A stretch of 64,000 bases of DNA from JAFNAG01 sp963824985 (GTDB lineage Bacteria > Acidobacteriota > UBA6911): positions 69,875-133,874 of the forward strand of contig CAWGRQ010000030.1 of assembly GCA_963824985.1 (NCBI GenBank). Direction: 5' to 3'. The notes under the pieces are model-generated. The model saw only the letters and a program-made list of their open reading frames with translations. It was not told the DNA's origin and made no database searches. Positions within the stretch are counted from its first letter, which is position 1. Each line of letters opens with the position of its first letter. This document shows positions 25,488-34,137 of this stretch, one piece after another. The position numbers and the translations under genes were made by a program.

Positions 25488-28202
25488 TTATACTGCGCCG
25501 CCGGACGATACGTTATGGCGCCCGCGCGCGGTTGTTCCACGCGCAACCGCGCCGCCGACGTGAACTTTGTCGCGGCATCTAAAGCCTATACGCACGGTCC
25601 CGGTTTTCCCATTCCACTCCATCGCGGCGAATTTGCCCGCATCGAGCGTCAACCACAGCCCAGCCGGAGCCAGGAATACGCGGATGCGAAAGGAATCCAG
25701 CGGTGTTACCTTAACGGTCCCCTCATCGATCCGGAGGTTGCCGCCAAACGTCTGCCACCCGAACTCCGGATCCTGGACGATATAGGTGGCCGTGTTGAAC
25801 GCATGTCCGAAGAAGTTGGGGCCATAGTCGCCCGAATAGGGATCAAACCTGAGAGTATCCGGGAATGAGTGGAATGCGGCGGAAGCGAATCCCTCCTGAT
25901 CGATATTGGTAATCGAACCCATGGTGCCGCCATAACCGACGCGCAACAGGTAGAGGTCGTCCGGGTAATCGCGATATTCGCTCAGCACCGGAATGGCGTT
26001 GATCCCGGAGCCATAGTGGTGCAGCTGGCGCTCGATGCGGGTGATTTTGCCGGCGTACTGAAAATCCCAGTAGCGGCGCGCGCTGCCGTTGTAACCCCAG
26101 TGGGGGAGTGTCGGCATGTACCCGAGGATGGCATTGAGCGTTACCTCGGACTTGGGGGTATCGCCGAAATATTTGGTCCAGGCGTAAACTTCTTCCTGCC
26201 CGGTCGAATCCCACGGCATTTCGCTGCCGAAAGGGTATGCCTGGCTGCGCCAGCGATCCGCGCGGGTCTTCATCCTGGCCTCCAGATCCGCGGCCGGTTC
26301 GGTCATGTTCTCGCGCTTGAGGTCGAGGAGGATCTGGACGAAGATGTCGCCTTCCATCTGCCCGAACCGGGTGTAGCCGGGCGCGAGCTTCATCATGGCA
26401 ACAGACGTTTGATAGGCATGGTTCAGATACCAGTCCCAGGGATGGTTGGTGACCAGACCTTCGTTGTTGCGCGCGAGACGATACATCACCCAATGGAGGG
26501 CGGCGACATGGGGATAATTGAAGGACCGGTCGACCCGTTCGGCATCCACCTTTTTCCAGCTGGTCCAGCTGCCCCAGTTGAGGTCGCTGCGATAATAGCC
26601 CGGCGGCATCTCATCCGGCTGGTAGTAGAACAGGCTTTTGCGCACTCCATACTGGCGCGGGCCATCCGTATATTGCAGGCCGCCCCACAGGACTTTGTCG
26701 ATGAACTGCTGATATTTGTCGAGTTCCTGTTTGTCGGGTTGCCCGAACTGTTTCATGATGGCGGTCAGCCAGGACCCCGAGCCTCCTTCATCGCCAAGTC
26801 CGGCAATCCAGACCCGGCTGTCCTGCATGACAATGGCGTTCGCTTCGCGATCGTAGCTCATGACCGAAGGGGCGCGTTTGAAGGGATCGTTGGGGACGTC
26901 GAACCACTGTTTTGTGGTCAGGAAACGCCCGAGGTCGGTGACGGCCACGCTCTCGGGCTTGATGACAAAATAATGGACGGTCTGAACCGTGCCGTCTCCG
27001 TAAGTGACGGTCAAGCGGGACCGGCCCCAGGCCTTGCCGCGAAGGGTGAATGCATTCCAGCCGCCGGCTGTGGCTTTTCCCGGAGCGATGGCGATCGCCC
27101 CGCGGGGCTCCACTTCCATCGTTTTGACGCCGCTGGGATACTTGAGGAACAGGCGGCCATCGATATCCGTCGGCAGCACATAACCGGGGAACCCTACCGC
27201 GACGGGGCGTCGATTGGCAGCCAGCGTCTTTTCGATATTGCGGATTTCATCGGCCAGGATGAACCTGACGCCGTAAGTTTTGGAGCCGCCCGCGGCGAGG
27301 GTTACCGATGTGGGGACATTCCAGGGAGTGGCCTGCTTCCACTCGTTGTCGGCGTAAGCCCGGCTGTGTACCATCCAGTCAAAAAAGCCCTCAAACGTCG
27401 TGCCCCGCGGGGTGGGATCGGTGAATATCGGCACGGCGCCACCGGAGCCGCGCCGGCTCAGAATCGGGTTGTAGGCTTCGAACGAGGTCCTGCCGTCAGG
27501 TACCACGACCAGTGCCGGGCCGTGGCCGCTGAGGCGCGTCACCTGCAGGTAGCCGGCATCGGCGCCGATATACGGATCCTGAAAGGAGCAGATCGTGTGG
27601 GCCTGGTCGAGCGAGCGGTTGTTGAGCACGTTATTGAAGATCATCGGAATGCCGAGCGCCCCGATCTCGACCGGCGCCGCCGTCCGATTCTTCAATTCAA
27701 AGCGCAGTACGAGCTTGCCGCCATCAAGCACCCAGCTTCGAGTGATCTGGAGCGGACAGTCCGCCGGGAGAGTAGGAGAAAGGTCGGCGGCGGCCAGAAT
27801 CTGTGATGAGGCCGGGCGCGCGGCAACCGGAGTGCGGGAGACTGCGGTCGAGTAGCTTTCCCACTCGCCCGCATCTCCGGACCTCAGGCGCAGGTCCAGA
27901 TCCCCGAGATGGTAATACCCGTTCTGCGATCTCTCAATGAGAATGTCGCCCGGGGTAAAATCAAATCCGCCTGCGTTTTTCGGCCTCAGGCTGGCGACCG
28001 TCTGCGATGAGCGCACCAGGGCAAGGTTGAATTCGGGCGTGGCGACCTCGATCGTCCCCTGTTCGAGCATCGGGCCGGGCACGGGCGGCGGAGCCCCCTT
28101 CTTCGCCTGCGCACCGGCTCGCTCGAGCGCACCCGGAATCAGGCACAGCAGCAGCGTGAATGTGAGGCCTGCGCCGATAAAACGAATATGGCCGCTTCGC
28201 AT
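25488..28202 (-). CDS. Large secreted protein, DUF5695-like (putative glycoside hydrolase-type fold)
   Basis: A 904-residue protein; the start at 28202 follows GAGGAGGGATTC and gives a signal peptide (MRSGHIRFIGAGLTFTLLLC). The N-terminal 280 residues are beta-rich (LRLRSGDAGEW, LQITRSWVLDGGKLVLRFEL), like the beta-sandwich that precedes many (alpha/alpha)6 glycosidases. The middle and C-terminal parts contain aromatic-rich helices (NNEGLVTNHPWDWYLNHAYQ, PWDSTGQEEVYAWTKYFGD, RYWDFQYAGKITRIERQLHH) reminiscent of six-hairpin glycosidases. My best match is the DUF5695 family. No catalytic pair is identified. GH51, encoded 0.9 kb away on the same strand, suggests a polysaccharide-use locus. Confidence 0.75.
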   Translation of the reverse strand: MRSGHIRFIGAGLTFTLLLCLIPGALERAGAQAKKGAPPPVPGPMLEQGTIEVATPEFNLALVRSSQTVASLRPKNAGGFDFTPGDILIERSQNGYYHLGDLDLRLRSGDAGEWESYSTAVSRTPVAARPASSQILAAADLSPTLPADCPLQITRSWVLDGGKLVLRFELKNRTAAPVEIGALGIPMIFNNVLNNRSLDQAHTICSFQDPYIGADAGYLQVTRLSGHGPALVVVPDGRTSFEAYNPILSRRGSGGAVPIFTDPTPRGTTFEGFFDWMVHSRAYADNEWKQATPWNVPTSVTLAAGGSKTYGVRFILADEIRNIEKTLAANRRPVAVGFPGYVLPTDIDGRLFLKYPSGVKTMEVEPRGAIAIAPGKATAGGWNAFTLRGKAWGRSRLTVTYGDGTVQTVHYFVIKPESVAVTDLGRFLTTKQWFDVPNDPFKRAPSVMSYDREANAIVMQDSRVWIAGLGDEGGSGSWLTAIMKQFGQPDKQELDKYQQFIDKVLWGGLQYTDGPRQYGVRKSLFYYQPDEMPPGYYRSDLNWGSWTSWKKVDAERVDRSFNYPHVAALHWVMYRLARNNEGLVTNHPWDWYLNHAYQTSVAMMKLAPGYTRFGQMEGDIFVQILLDLKRENMTEPAADLEARMKTRADRWRSQAYPFGSEMPWDSTGQEEVYAWTKYFGDTPKSEVTLNAILGYMPTLPHWGYNGSARRYWDFQYAGKITRIERQLHHYGSGINAIPVLSEYRDYPDDLYLLRVGYGGTMGSITNIDQEGFASAAFHSFPDTLRFDPYSGDYGPNFFGHAFNTATYIVQDPEFGWQTFGGNLRIDEGTVKVTPLDSFRIRVFLAPAGLWLTLDAGKFAAMEWNGKTGTVRIGFRCRDKVHVGGAVARGTTARGRHNVSSGGAV

Positions 28203-28600
28203 ATGAATCCCTCCTCGAGCTTTGAAAACAGCCTGGGACCTCGCGCGTCCCGCGCGCATGGATTGTGGAATCAGGCGTACATGCGGGCGAGATGCCCACG
28301 CTCCCAGGGCGCCGATACCTCACCCTGTTTCCATGCACTTGGGTGCGCCTTAGGTCCATGGATCACTGTTCCGGCAAAATTCCGAGGCGAATTCGATCCC
28401 AGGGGCGCAAAAAACCCCGGGACGAGGCTTCGATTCAGGTCTTCCTCCGGGCAATTCCGGAAGTGTGCCGGGACGTACAGGATATTACAATCGGATCCGG
28501 TGGCGCACAACCTTCGTGCTTCTAAAACCTATGATCACCATCCCATTTCATGATATTATTCCACCCCGTAGCAACCACTTAATTATCTGGAGAAGAAAGC
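28203..28600. other. Divergent intergenic region, no gene seen
   Basis: About 400 bp separate the divergent DUF5695-like and cytochrome genes. ORFs here are short and lack ribosome-binding sites or family patterns. Both promoters must lie here; the AT-rich stretch around 28525-28590 precedes the cytochrome start. Confidence 0.6.
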
Positions 28601-29005
28601 ATGAAACGAGCGGTCGTAGTGTTCGCGATGGTAGTCGCGTTGATTGTTGGCATTACAGTAGTCTTGCAGGCACAGGCTAAGGCTCCCGGCGTCGTTATTC
28701 TCAAAGGCAATCCGATGGGCGGGGTGAAGTTCGACCATGGGGCGCACCAGAAACTCGTCGGCGATAAGTGCGATACCTGTCATCATGCCTCAAAGCCCGA
28801 AAAGCCTTTAAAGGCGAAAGAAGAGAACTGCCAGGACTGTCATACCAAAACGGCGACGGCCCCAATGAAAACCACCGCCAAGCTCGCCTTCCATGACAAC
28901 ATGGCCAAGGCCGGCACTTGCATCAACTGCCACATCAAGGAAGTCGCAGCCGGCAAGAAAGCACCGCTCAAGTGCGCCGAATGCCACAAAAAGGAAAACG
29001 TTTAG
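28601..29005 (+). CDS. Periplasmic tetraheme cytochrome c (c3/c7-like)
   Basis: A 134-residue protein with a signal peptide (MKRAVVVFAMVVALIVGITV...LQAQA). Four CxxCH heme sites are at residues 57-61, 77-81, 107-111 and 125-129 (CDTCH, CQDCH, CINCH, CAECH), and isolated His residues (GGVKFDHGAHQ, HH after site 1, AFHDN) provide likely distal ligands, giving bis-His hemes. Size and spacing resemble class III (c3/c7) cytochromes that carry electrons in the periplasm. ATG follows TGGAGAAGAAAGC. It is a single-gene unit ending at a strong terminator, and no redox partner is encoded next to it. Confidence 0.9.
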   Translation: MKRAVVVFAMVVALIVGITVVLQAQAKAPGVVILKGNPMGGVKFDHGAHQKLVGDKCDTCHHASKPEKPLKAKEENCQDCHTKTATAPMKTTAKLAFHDNMAKAGTCINCHIKEVAAGKKAPLKCAECHKKENV

Positions 29006-29011
29006 GACCTC

Positions 29012-29041
29012 AAAGGGGCGGGTTCCCAGCCCGCCCCTTTT
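29012..29041 (+). terminator. Intrinsic terminator after the cytochrome gene
   Basis: AAAGGGGCGGG (29012-29022) pairs with CCCGCCCCTTTT (29030-29041) around a 7-nt loop and ends in TTTT. It starts seven bases after the cytochrome stop codon. The symmetrical A/T ends allow it to stop transcription from the opposing arabinofuranosidase gene as well. Confidence 0.85.
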
Positions 29042-29115
29042 CCCGCGGCAAGCGCCGCCTGACCTCCATCCCGCACCGCCGGCCCCAAGCTCATTAAATG
29101 GTTTCGGCCGCGGGA

Positions 29116-31563
29116 CTACTTCACCGCGATCTCGAATATCGTCGCGCTCGCCGGCGCGACGGTAAGCTGATCGCGAATCCCGTTCACCGTCTTTTCGGTA
29201 AACCTGACCACGGGGGCCTGGCCCGGATCGTTGTAAGCCATGTCATCCGGAGCTGTCAACACCCACGACCGGGCCTGCGAAGCCGGTTGTGCCCCCACGA
29301 TTTTGAAACCGAGCTGCCGGACTTCCCAGGTCGGATTGATCACTGAGATCGTAAGGGCCTTTTTATCCCTGGTCCAGGTAACGGCCACGTCGAGAGGTTC
29401 GGGGGCTCCCGTGATTTCCACCGGTATGGTGCCGAAATGGCGGCGATACATCACGAGTGCTTCGCCGGTGGAGTCGAGCACGGCGGCGGTCTTGCTGGTC
29501 TTGATGGCGCCGATGACGTTGACCGTCTGGGCATAACAGGCGAGGGCAATGACATCGGTGTCCCGGCTGTATTCGTTGATGCCGGCGGCGATACCGAGCG
29601 CGTCGCGCATGAAGTAGCGCGTGCCAAGTTCGCCGAAGACGTGTGGTCCGTACCAGTAGTTCCATTCATCCAGAGATACGCGAATGTCCTTCCCAGCCAT
29701 CTGCGGTATCGTCTTCAGGTAATTCCGGTGGGCATCGGCGATGGCGCGGATGGCATCTCCGATCTGGCGCACGTGGGTCATCAGTCCGCCCCCGTGCCAG
29801 TCCTGCCGGTAGAAGTGCTTGCTCATGAGGTTGATGTAGGAAGCGCAATTGGTGAGCAGCTGGCGATCCCAATCGCTGGCAGGCCGGACCGCCTCGCCCG
29901 ACGCGACCAGCTTGATCGACGGGTCGACATCCAGGAGCGCCTGGGAAAAGGCATTGTGGCGTTTGACAAATTCCTCGATCGGCACATTGCCCAACTGCCA
30001 GCTGCCCGACATTTCATTCCCTACCGCCCAGTAGGTGCAGCGGAATGGCGCCGCATGGCCATTGGCGGCGCGCAGTTTGCCCATCGGCGTGTCCGGGCCG
30101 CCGTTGACGTACTGGACTTCCTGGATGGCGAGGTCGACACTGCCCAGCCCGGCATTGAGGGCAATAAAAGGCTGCGTCTTCAACTCCCCGATAAAATCGA
30201 AGAACTCGTGCATGCCGAAATCATTGTGTTCGATCCCGGTCCAGGCCGGGTTCTTGCGGGGCGGACGCTTGTCGCGGTCGCCGATGCCGTCCTTCCAATT
30301 GTAGCCGCTGACGAAATTGCCCCCCGGCCAGCGGTAGATTGGGGAATCGAGCTGCCGGAGCAGCGCCAGGGTGTCCGCGCGCATGCCGCGCAGATTGTCA
30401 TCGGGCATCAAAGAGGCGGGTCCGATCAAAAACCTGCCCTTCCCTTTGCCGATGATATCGAAACCCGCATTGTCGGTCGATGCGCCGGCATTGAACCGGA
30501 TCGGGTATTTCCTGTACTCGACCGCTATCTTCTCGATCCGGACGGTCTGCCTGTCGCTCGCACCATTTCCCCAGTTCAGGCTGACCTCAATGGGGGCGGC
30601 TGACGGGTCGCCGGCCAGCATGACATAACCTGCGTAACCCTTCCCGGCGAGGATTCCCAGGCCGGCCTGCGATATTCCCTTGGCCGTTCCGTCCGTTCCC
30701 AGATCCACCTGCGGCGAGTGTTCGCCGACATAGGCATTTTCCTTGACCATGGTCACGGCGGAGTCGCCGCCCACGGCTTTCCAGGGCGAGGGGACGAAGA
30801 CCTTGTCGCGGCGCGTTTCTCCAACGGCCGAATAGAATTTGCGATCCTCGAGCATTTCGGCCCAGATGCCTCCATAAATGCAACGCCCCAGGTGTTCAAT
30901 GAACTGACCATAGATGAGATCGGGCATCACCTCGCGGGTCCGGGAAGCATCGATGGTGATCGCCGGCTTGAGTTCGCGCGCAGAGACCAGCTCGAGTTTC
31001 AGGTCGTCGAACCAGGCTTTTCCCGGCGGAGGGGCCGCCGCATCGCCGCCGCGGTTGCCCCTCGCTCCACGCGGTCCGCCCACGAGGGCGGCTATGATCA
31101 GGCTGTCCTGGCCTTCGGTATCGAAGGTGATCTCCACCCTGGTCCAGTCCGAGGTTCCGTTGATCCGCTGTGCGGCCGAGGTCACCTTGACACCGCGCAG
31201 ATCGAACATGGCGCCGCGGTCGGGTGCGGCCGGCACTTCCAGGGTTTTGATCCAGCCCGAAAACTTGTAGCTCGCGTACGGACGGACAAGCGTCTTGTTC
31301 ACCCAGGCGACCCCGGGGGCGGAAATCGCCAGGCTGCGGACGCCGGCGTGCGCCTCGACGGGATCCGGCATCGCCGCGGGGGCGGCGTTACCTCGAGGGG
31401 CAGGATCAATCGCCCAGTTCACGGGCAGGCTTTTCGCATCCAGGGTTTCCATGGACGCGTTGACGATCTCGCCGATCGGCTGCCTCGGGCCCAGCGCGCC
31501 GGCACCGAAGACCAGCCCGGCGATCAGAAGCGCGGCAAGCATGATAAATCGTTTGGCTATCAT
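29116..31563 (-). CDS. Alpha-L-arabinofuranosidase, GH51, secreted
   Basis: An 815-residue protein with a signal peptide (MIAKRFIMLAALLIAGLVFG). Residues about 30-230 form a carbohydrate-binding-like beta-sandwich (YKFSGWIKTLE, WTRVEITFDTEG, KAWFDDLKLELV). The catalytic (beta/alpha)8 barrel follows: LIYGQFIEHLGRCIYGGIWA, RWPGGNFVSGYNWKDGIGDR, the acid/base Glu in YWAVGNEMSGSW and the nucleophile Glu in RVSLDEWNYWYG. The C-terminal beta domain ends at the stop. GH51 enzymes release arabinose from arabinan and arabinoxylan. Export means it acts on external plant polysaccharide. No regulator lies adjacent. Confidence 0.93.
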   Translation of the reverse strand: MIAKRFIMLAALLIAGLVFGAGALGPRQPIGEIVNASMETLDAKSLPVNWAIDPAPRGNAAPAAMPDPVEAHAGVRSLAISAPGVAWVNKTLVRPYASYKFSGWIKTLEVPAAPDRGAMFDLRGVKVTSAAQRINGTSDWTRVEITFDTEGQDSLIIAALVGGPRGARGNRGGDAAAPPPGKAWFDDLKLELVSARELKPAITIDASRTREVMPDLIYGQFIEHLGRCIYGGIWAEMLEDRKFYSAVGETRRDKVFVPSPWKAVGGDSAVTMVKENAYVGEHSPQVDLGTDGTAKGISQAGLGILAGKGYAGYVMLAGDPSAAPIEVSLNWGNGASDRQTVRIEKIAVEYRKYPIRFNAGASTDNAGFDIIGKGKGRFLIGPASLMPDDNLRGMRADTLALLRQLDSPIYRWPGGNFVSGYNWKDGIGDRDKRPPRKNPAWTGIEHNDFGMHEFFDFIGELKTQPFIALNAGLGSVDLAIQEVQYVNGGPDTPMGKLRAANGHAAPFRCTYWAVGNEMSGSWQLGNVPIEEFVKRHNAFSQALLDVDPSIKLVASGEAVRPASDWDRQLLTNCASYINLMSKHFYRQDWHGGGLMTHVRQIGDAIRAIADAHRNYLKTIPQMAGKDIRVSLDEWNYWYGPHVFGELGTRYFMRDALGIAAGINEYSRDTDVIALACYAQTVNVIGAIKTSKTAAVLDSTGEALVMYRRHFGTIPVEITGAPEPLDVAVTWTRDKKALTISVINPTWEVRQLGFKIVGAQPASQARSWVLTAPDDMAYNDPGQAPVVRFTEKTVNGIRDQLTVAPASATIFEIAVK

Positions 31564-31725
31564 TGCATTTCCCCCTCAGAGGTCGATTGGACCGGCACGG
31601 GCGCCATTTACAATATAATTCCGTTTATTGCATTCCAAGGCACCCAAGATGAATCCGGTCGCCGGCCACTGTCAAGAGAAAGGATTGGGTACTGCAGGTA
31701 CGGCCCCCGGTCCCCAGGAGTGGGA

Positions 31726-32670
31726 TCAGCGTTCCAGGGGGGTCTTCTGCGGGGCCGGCTTGGTACTCCGGGCAATCAGACCTCTGAGGATGTCATTGCC
31801 TCGCCCGCTCAGGTTCCGGAACTGAATTCCGATCCCATCGAAATTGCGTACGGCGGTCATATACCATCCATAATGCGTGACGGTGGCTTCCAACCGCAAT
31901 TCAGCAGATGACAACTTCAACAGGATGCCGACCACGGAACCCGCGGGAGCGGGGGCCGTAGTCTCCACGAAAGCTCCCCCTTTGGATAGATCGCGGATGC
32001 ACGCATCGTAGGAGTCGTCCTCCCACTGTACGTTGCAGGGGATGTAAACCTCATAGCGGGGCATGGTTCGATTGTCCGCGCCTCCGCCCTGGCACCTGGC
32101 GGGGGCTGTGGATGCGGGCACCTCCGAAGCCGGTGCCAGGTCGACAGCTTTTTCGTGCGTGGGCGCTTCAGGAACGAGAAGAGGATCCTCCGAGTCCAGG
32201 GGCGCCGGAGCTAGGCGTATATCCCCGGTTCTATTTCGAGTAAGGGCTCGTTCAATCACAGCCCGGAGTTCCCGGGAAATGCCCGAGCATCTGATGATAG
32301 GTTCATCGGCGCCGGCCTTCGATGTTTGACAGGCATCAGCCCCTTCATTGTGCCCGGATATCAGGATGATGGGCAAAGTAAGATCTTCGCGTTGTATGTA
32401 CGCGATCAGCCGGGCTCGATCATTGGGGGAAACGCGCTGGTCCAGGAGCACCACGCGATGGCGCCCGGATTTGAGACGATCGATCGCATGAACAACCCGC
32501 AGGGAAACATCCAGGTGCAAATTGGGCGCGATGCGGTGAATTTCGTTTGCGAGATGGTCGGCTTCTGCAAGGCTGATCGTAAGATACAGAGCCGTGATTG
32601 ATTCTCCTGCAAGCAGGACATGGTGCGGTTGGCTGCCTTCCCCGGAGGAACGTGAGATCCAAGTGTTCAT
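31726..32670 (-). CDS. PilZ-domain protein with N-terminal receiver-like domain
   Basis: A 314-residue cytosolic protein. Residues about 15-135 resemble a degenerate receiver (HHVLLAGESITALYLTISLA, HRVVLLDQRVSPNDRARL, LTLPIILISGHNEGADA); an Asp is present at the phospho-acceptor position (LLDQR), but the N-terminal acidic pair is missing. A Pro/Ala/Glu-rich linker follows. Residues about 205-305 are a PilZ domain with RTMPR (RxxxR) and DLSKGGAF (DxSxxG), the c-di-GMP-binding signature. It may link a signal to c-di-GMP-dependent motility or surface behaviour. It is transcribed alone; no cyclase or phosphodiesterase lies in the window. Confidence 0.85.
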   Translation of the reverse strand: MNTWISRSSGEGSQPHHVLLAGESITALYLTISLAEADHLANEIHRIAPNLHLDVSLRVVHAIDRLKSGRHRVVLLDQRVSPNDRARLIAYIQREDLTLPIILISGHNEGADACQTSKAGADEPIIRCSGISRELRAVIERALTRNRTGDIRLAPAPLDSEDPLLVPEAPTHEKAVDLAPASEVPASTAPARCQGGGADNRTMPRYEVYIPCNVQWEDDSYDACIRDLSKGGAFVETTAPAPAGSVVGILLKLSSAELRLEATVTHYGWYMTAVRNFDGIGIQFRNLSGRGNDILRGLIARSTKPAPQKTPLER

Positions 32671-32876
32671 AATTCTCTGCTCATGCCGGAGCCGCCGAAT
32701 TGTCGGCGATTTGGTTGCTGAACAAGGCTGATCTTTGTCATTTCAAAACTTTAGCCAACCTCTCCGCTGCCGGCACCCGCGGCCGAAATCGATTGTAATT
32801 ACTAGATCGGCCAATCTATCCAAAGGATAAGTTTTGAATGCGCAGCCTGATGGCGACGGGAGGGCGATCTGGCAGC

Positions 32877-33661
32877 TTAAGGAATATTGATCACTCCCCG
32901 GAGGTACTCCACGGCTCTTCCGGCGATAGCTACGCGGTCGCCTCGCAACTCGCACTCAAGCTCGCCGGCACGGAGCGACAACTGTCTGGCGGTGAGCTTG
33001 AGCCTCCCCAGGCGCCCTGCCCAGTAGGGCACGAGCGTGCAATGCGCCGAGCCCGTGACCGGGTCTTCGGGAATGCCCACACGTGGAGCAAAAAAACGGG
33101 ATACGAAGTCAACCTCACCGCCCGGCGCGGATGCAATCACGGCAAGCGCATCCAGCTGCGCGATACGATCGAAATTCGGTCGCAATTCCCGGATCTCATC
33201 TTCGGAGCCGAACACCGCGAGAATATCTTCGCGCCAGGTAGGCCTCCCGCGGCCTCGAACCCAGAGCGGATGTGAGCGCCTCGGAAACTTCGATCCGCAC
33301 ACCGGGACGCGCGGGGAAATCCAGGCTCAGGAGATCTCCCGCGCGGCTCACGGCCAGGACACCGCTGCGCGTGCTGAAGCTGACCTGTTTCAGATCGGGA
33401 TAATGATAGGCAAACAGGACGTGTCCGGTCGCCAGTGTGGCATGACCGCACAGATCGATTTCGACGGCCGGAGTGAACCATCGCAGTGGGCGCCATCTCC
33501 GGTCCCGGGATGACGAAGGCCGTCTCGGCAAGATTGTTTTCTGCGGCGATGCTCTGGAGAACCTCGTCCGGGAGACAACGGTCGAGAGTGACAACCGCCG
33601 CCGGATTTCCCCCGAACAACCGGCTCGTAAAGGCATCAATCTGGTAAATGGGAAGTTTCAT
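32877..33661 (-). pseudogene. PhzF family isomerase, broken by two frameshifts
   Basis: The three reading frames join into one PhzF protein of about 260 residues. Frame 1 (from 33661) gives MKLPIYQIDAFTSRLFGGNP and NNLAETAFVIP with the catalytic-Glu region. Near 33495 it shifts to frame 2: LRWFTPAVEIDLCGHATLAT and VSFSTRSGVLAV. Near 33240 it shifts again to frame 3: APRVGIPEDPVTGSAHCTLV and LSLRAGELECEL. No in-frame stop interrupts the joined sequence, so the damage is limited to two indels. PhzF-type enzymes isomerise or epimerise small metabolites. Either recent decay or sequence errors could explain the break. Confidence 0.85.
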
Positions 33662-33733
33662 CCTGCCCTCGATTCCTGCGATTTGGCTTCCTCACGGACT
33701 TCAAAAAAGAGTGATTCACGGAATAGTTGCCGG

Positions 33734-34010
33734 GTAATTGTTTAGCCAAATCTAATGGATGAAGAAATAAAGCGCAAGGACGCAAAGATCGCCGCTGACC
33801 AACAGGCGTGGGCGCAGCGCTTCGCGCTGGTGCATCCTTGGACGAGCCGCGCGAGAAAGCGCGGCCAGTGGCTCCTCAGGAGGATTGCCCTTTCTCGCGC
33901 GACTCGTCCGAGGATGCGGCCGAAGGCCGCCCACGAACCGAAAGGGTTCCCTTTGCGTCCTTGCGGCCTTGCGTCTTTGCGTTCTGCTGTTAAGCATCGG
34001 CTTAACCGTT
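33734..34010 (-). mobile_element. MITE-like element, copy D (diverged)
   Basis: About 277 bp in the same orientation as copy B, starting GTAATTGTTTAGCCAAATC. The distal end is altered (CGGCTTAACCG in place of CGGCTAAACAG) and no target duplication is recognisable. The central stem (about 33832-33862 with 33887-33918) is present but diverged; two positions changed on both arms relative to copies A and E, keeping the pairing. It lies about 130 bp upstream of the VPS10/BNR gene. Confidence 0.8.
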
Positions 34011-34137
34011 CGGAGCAAATGAGTTCCGACAGTTGAATTTGGAATTCTGTATCCGCGGGGATGGAGGGCGGATATAATTGCTCGTTCCTGCTTCGAACGA
34101 GGGAGCGAATCAGAGCGTTTTTTTAAAGGAGGAAGAG

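Noticed and set aside
25869..27806. 645-codon plus-strand ORF opposite the large DUF5695-like gene
   Set aside because: Antisense shadow, no family pattern, no start signal.
33760..34010. 8-bp target duplication for MITE copy D
   Set aside because: GTTGCCGG precedes the left end, but the right end is diverged and no matching 8-mer follows.
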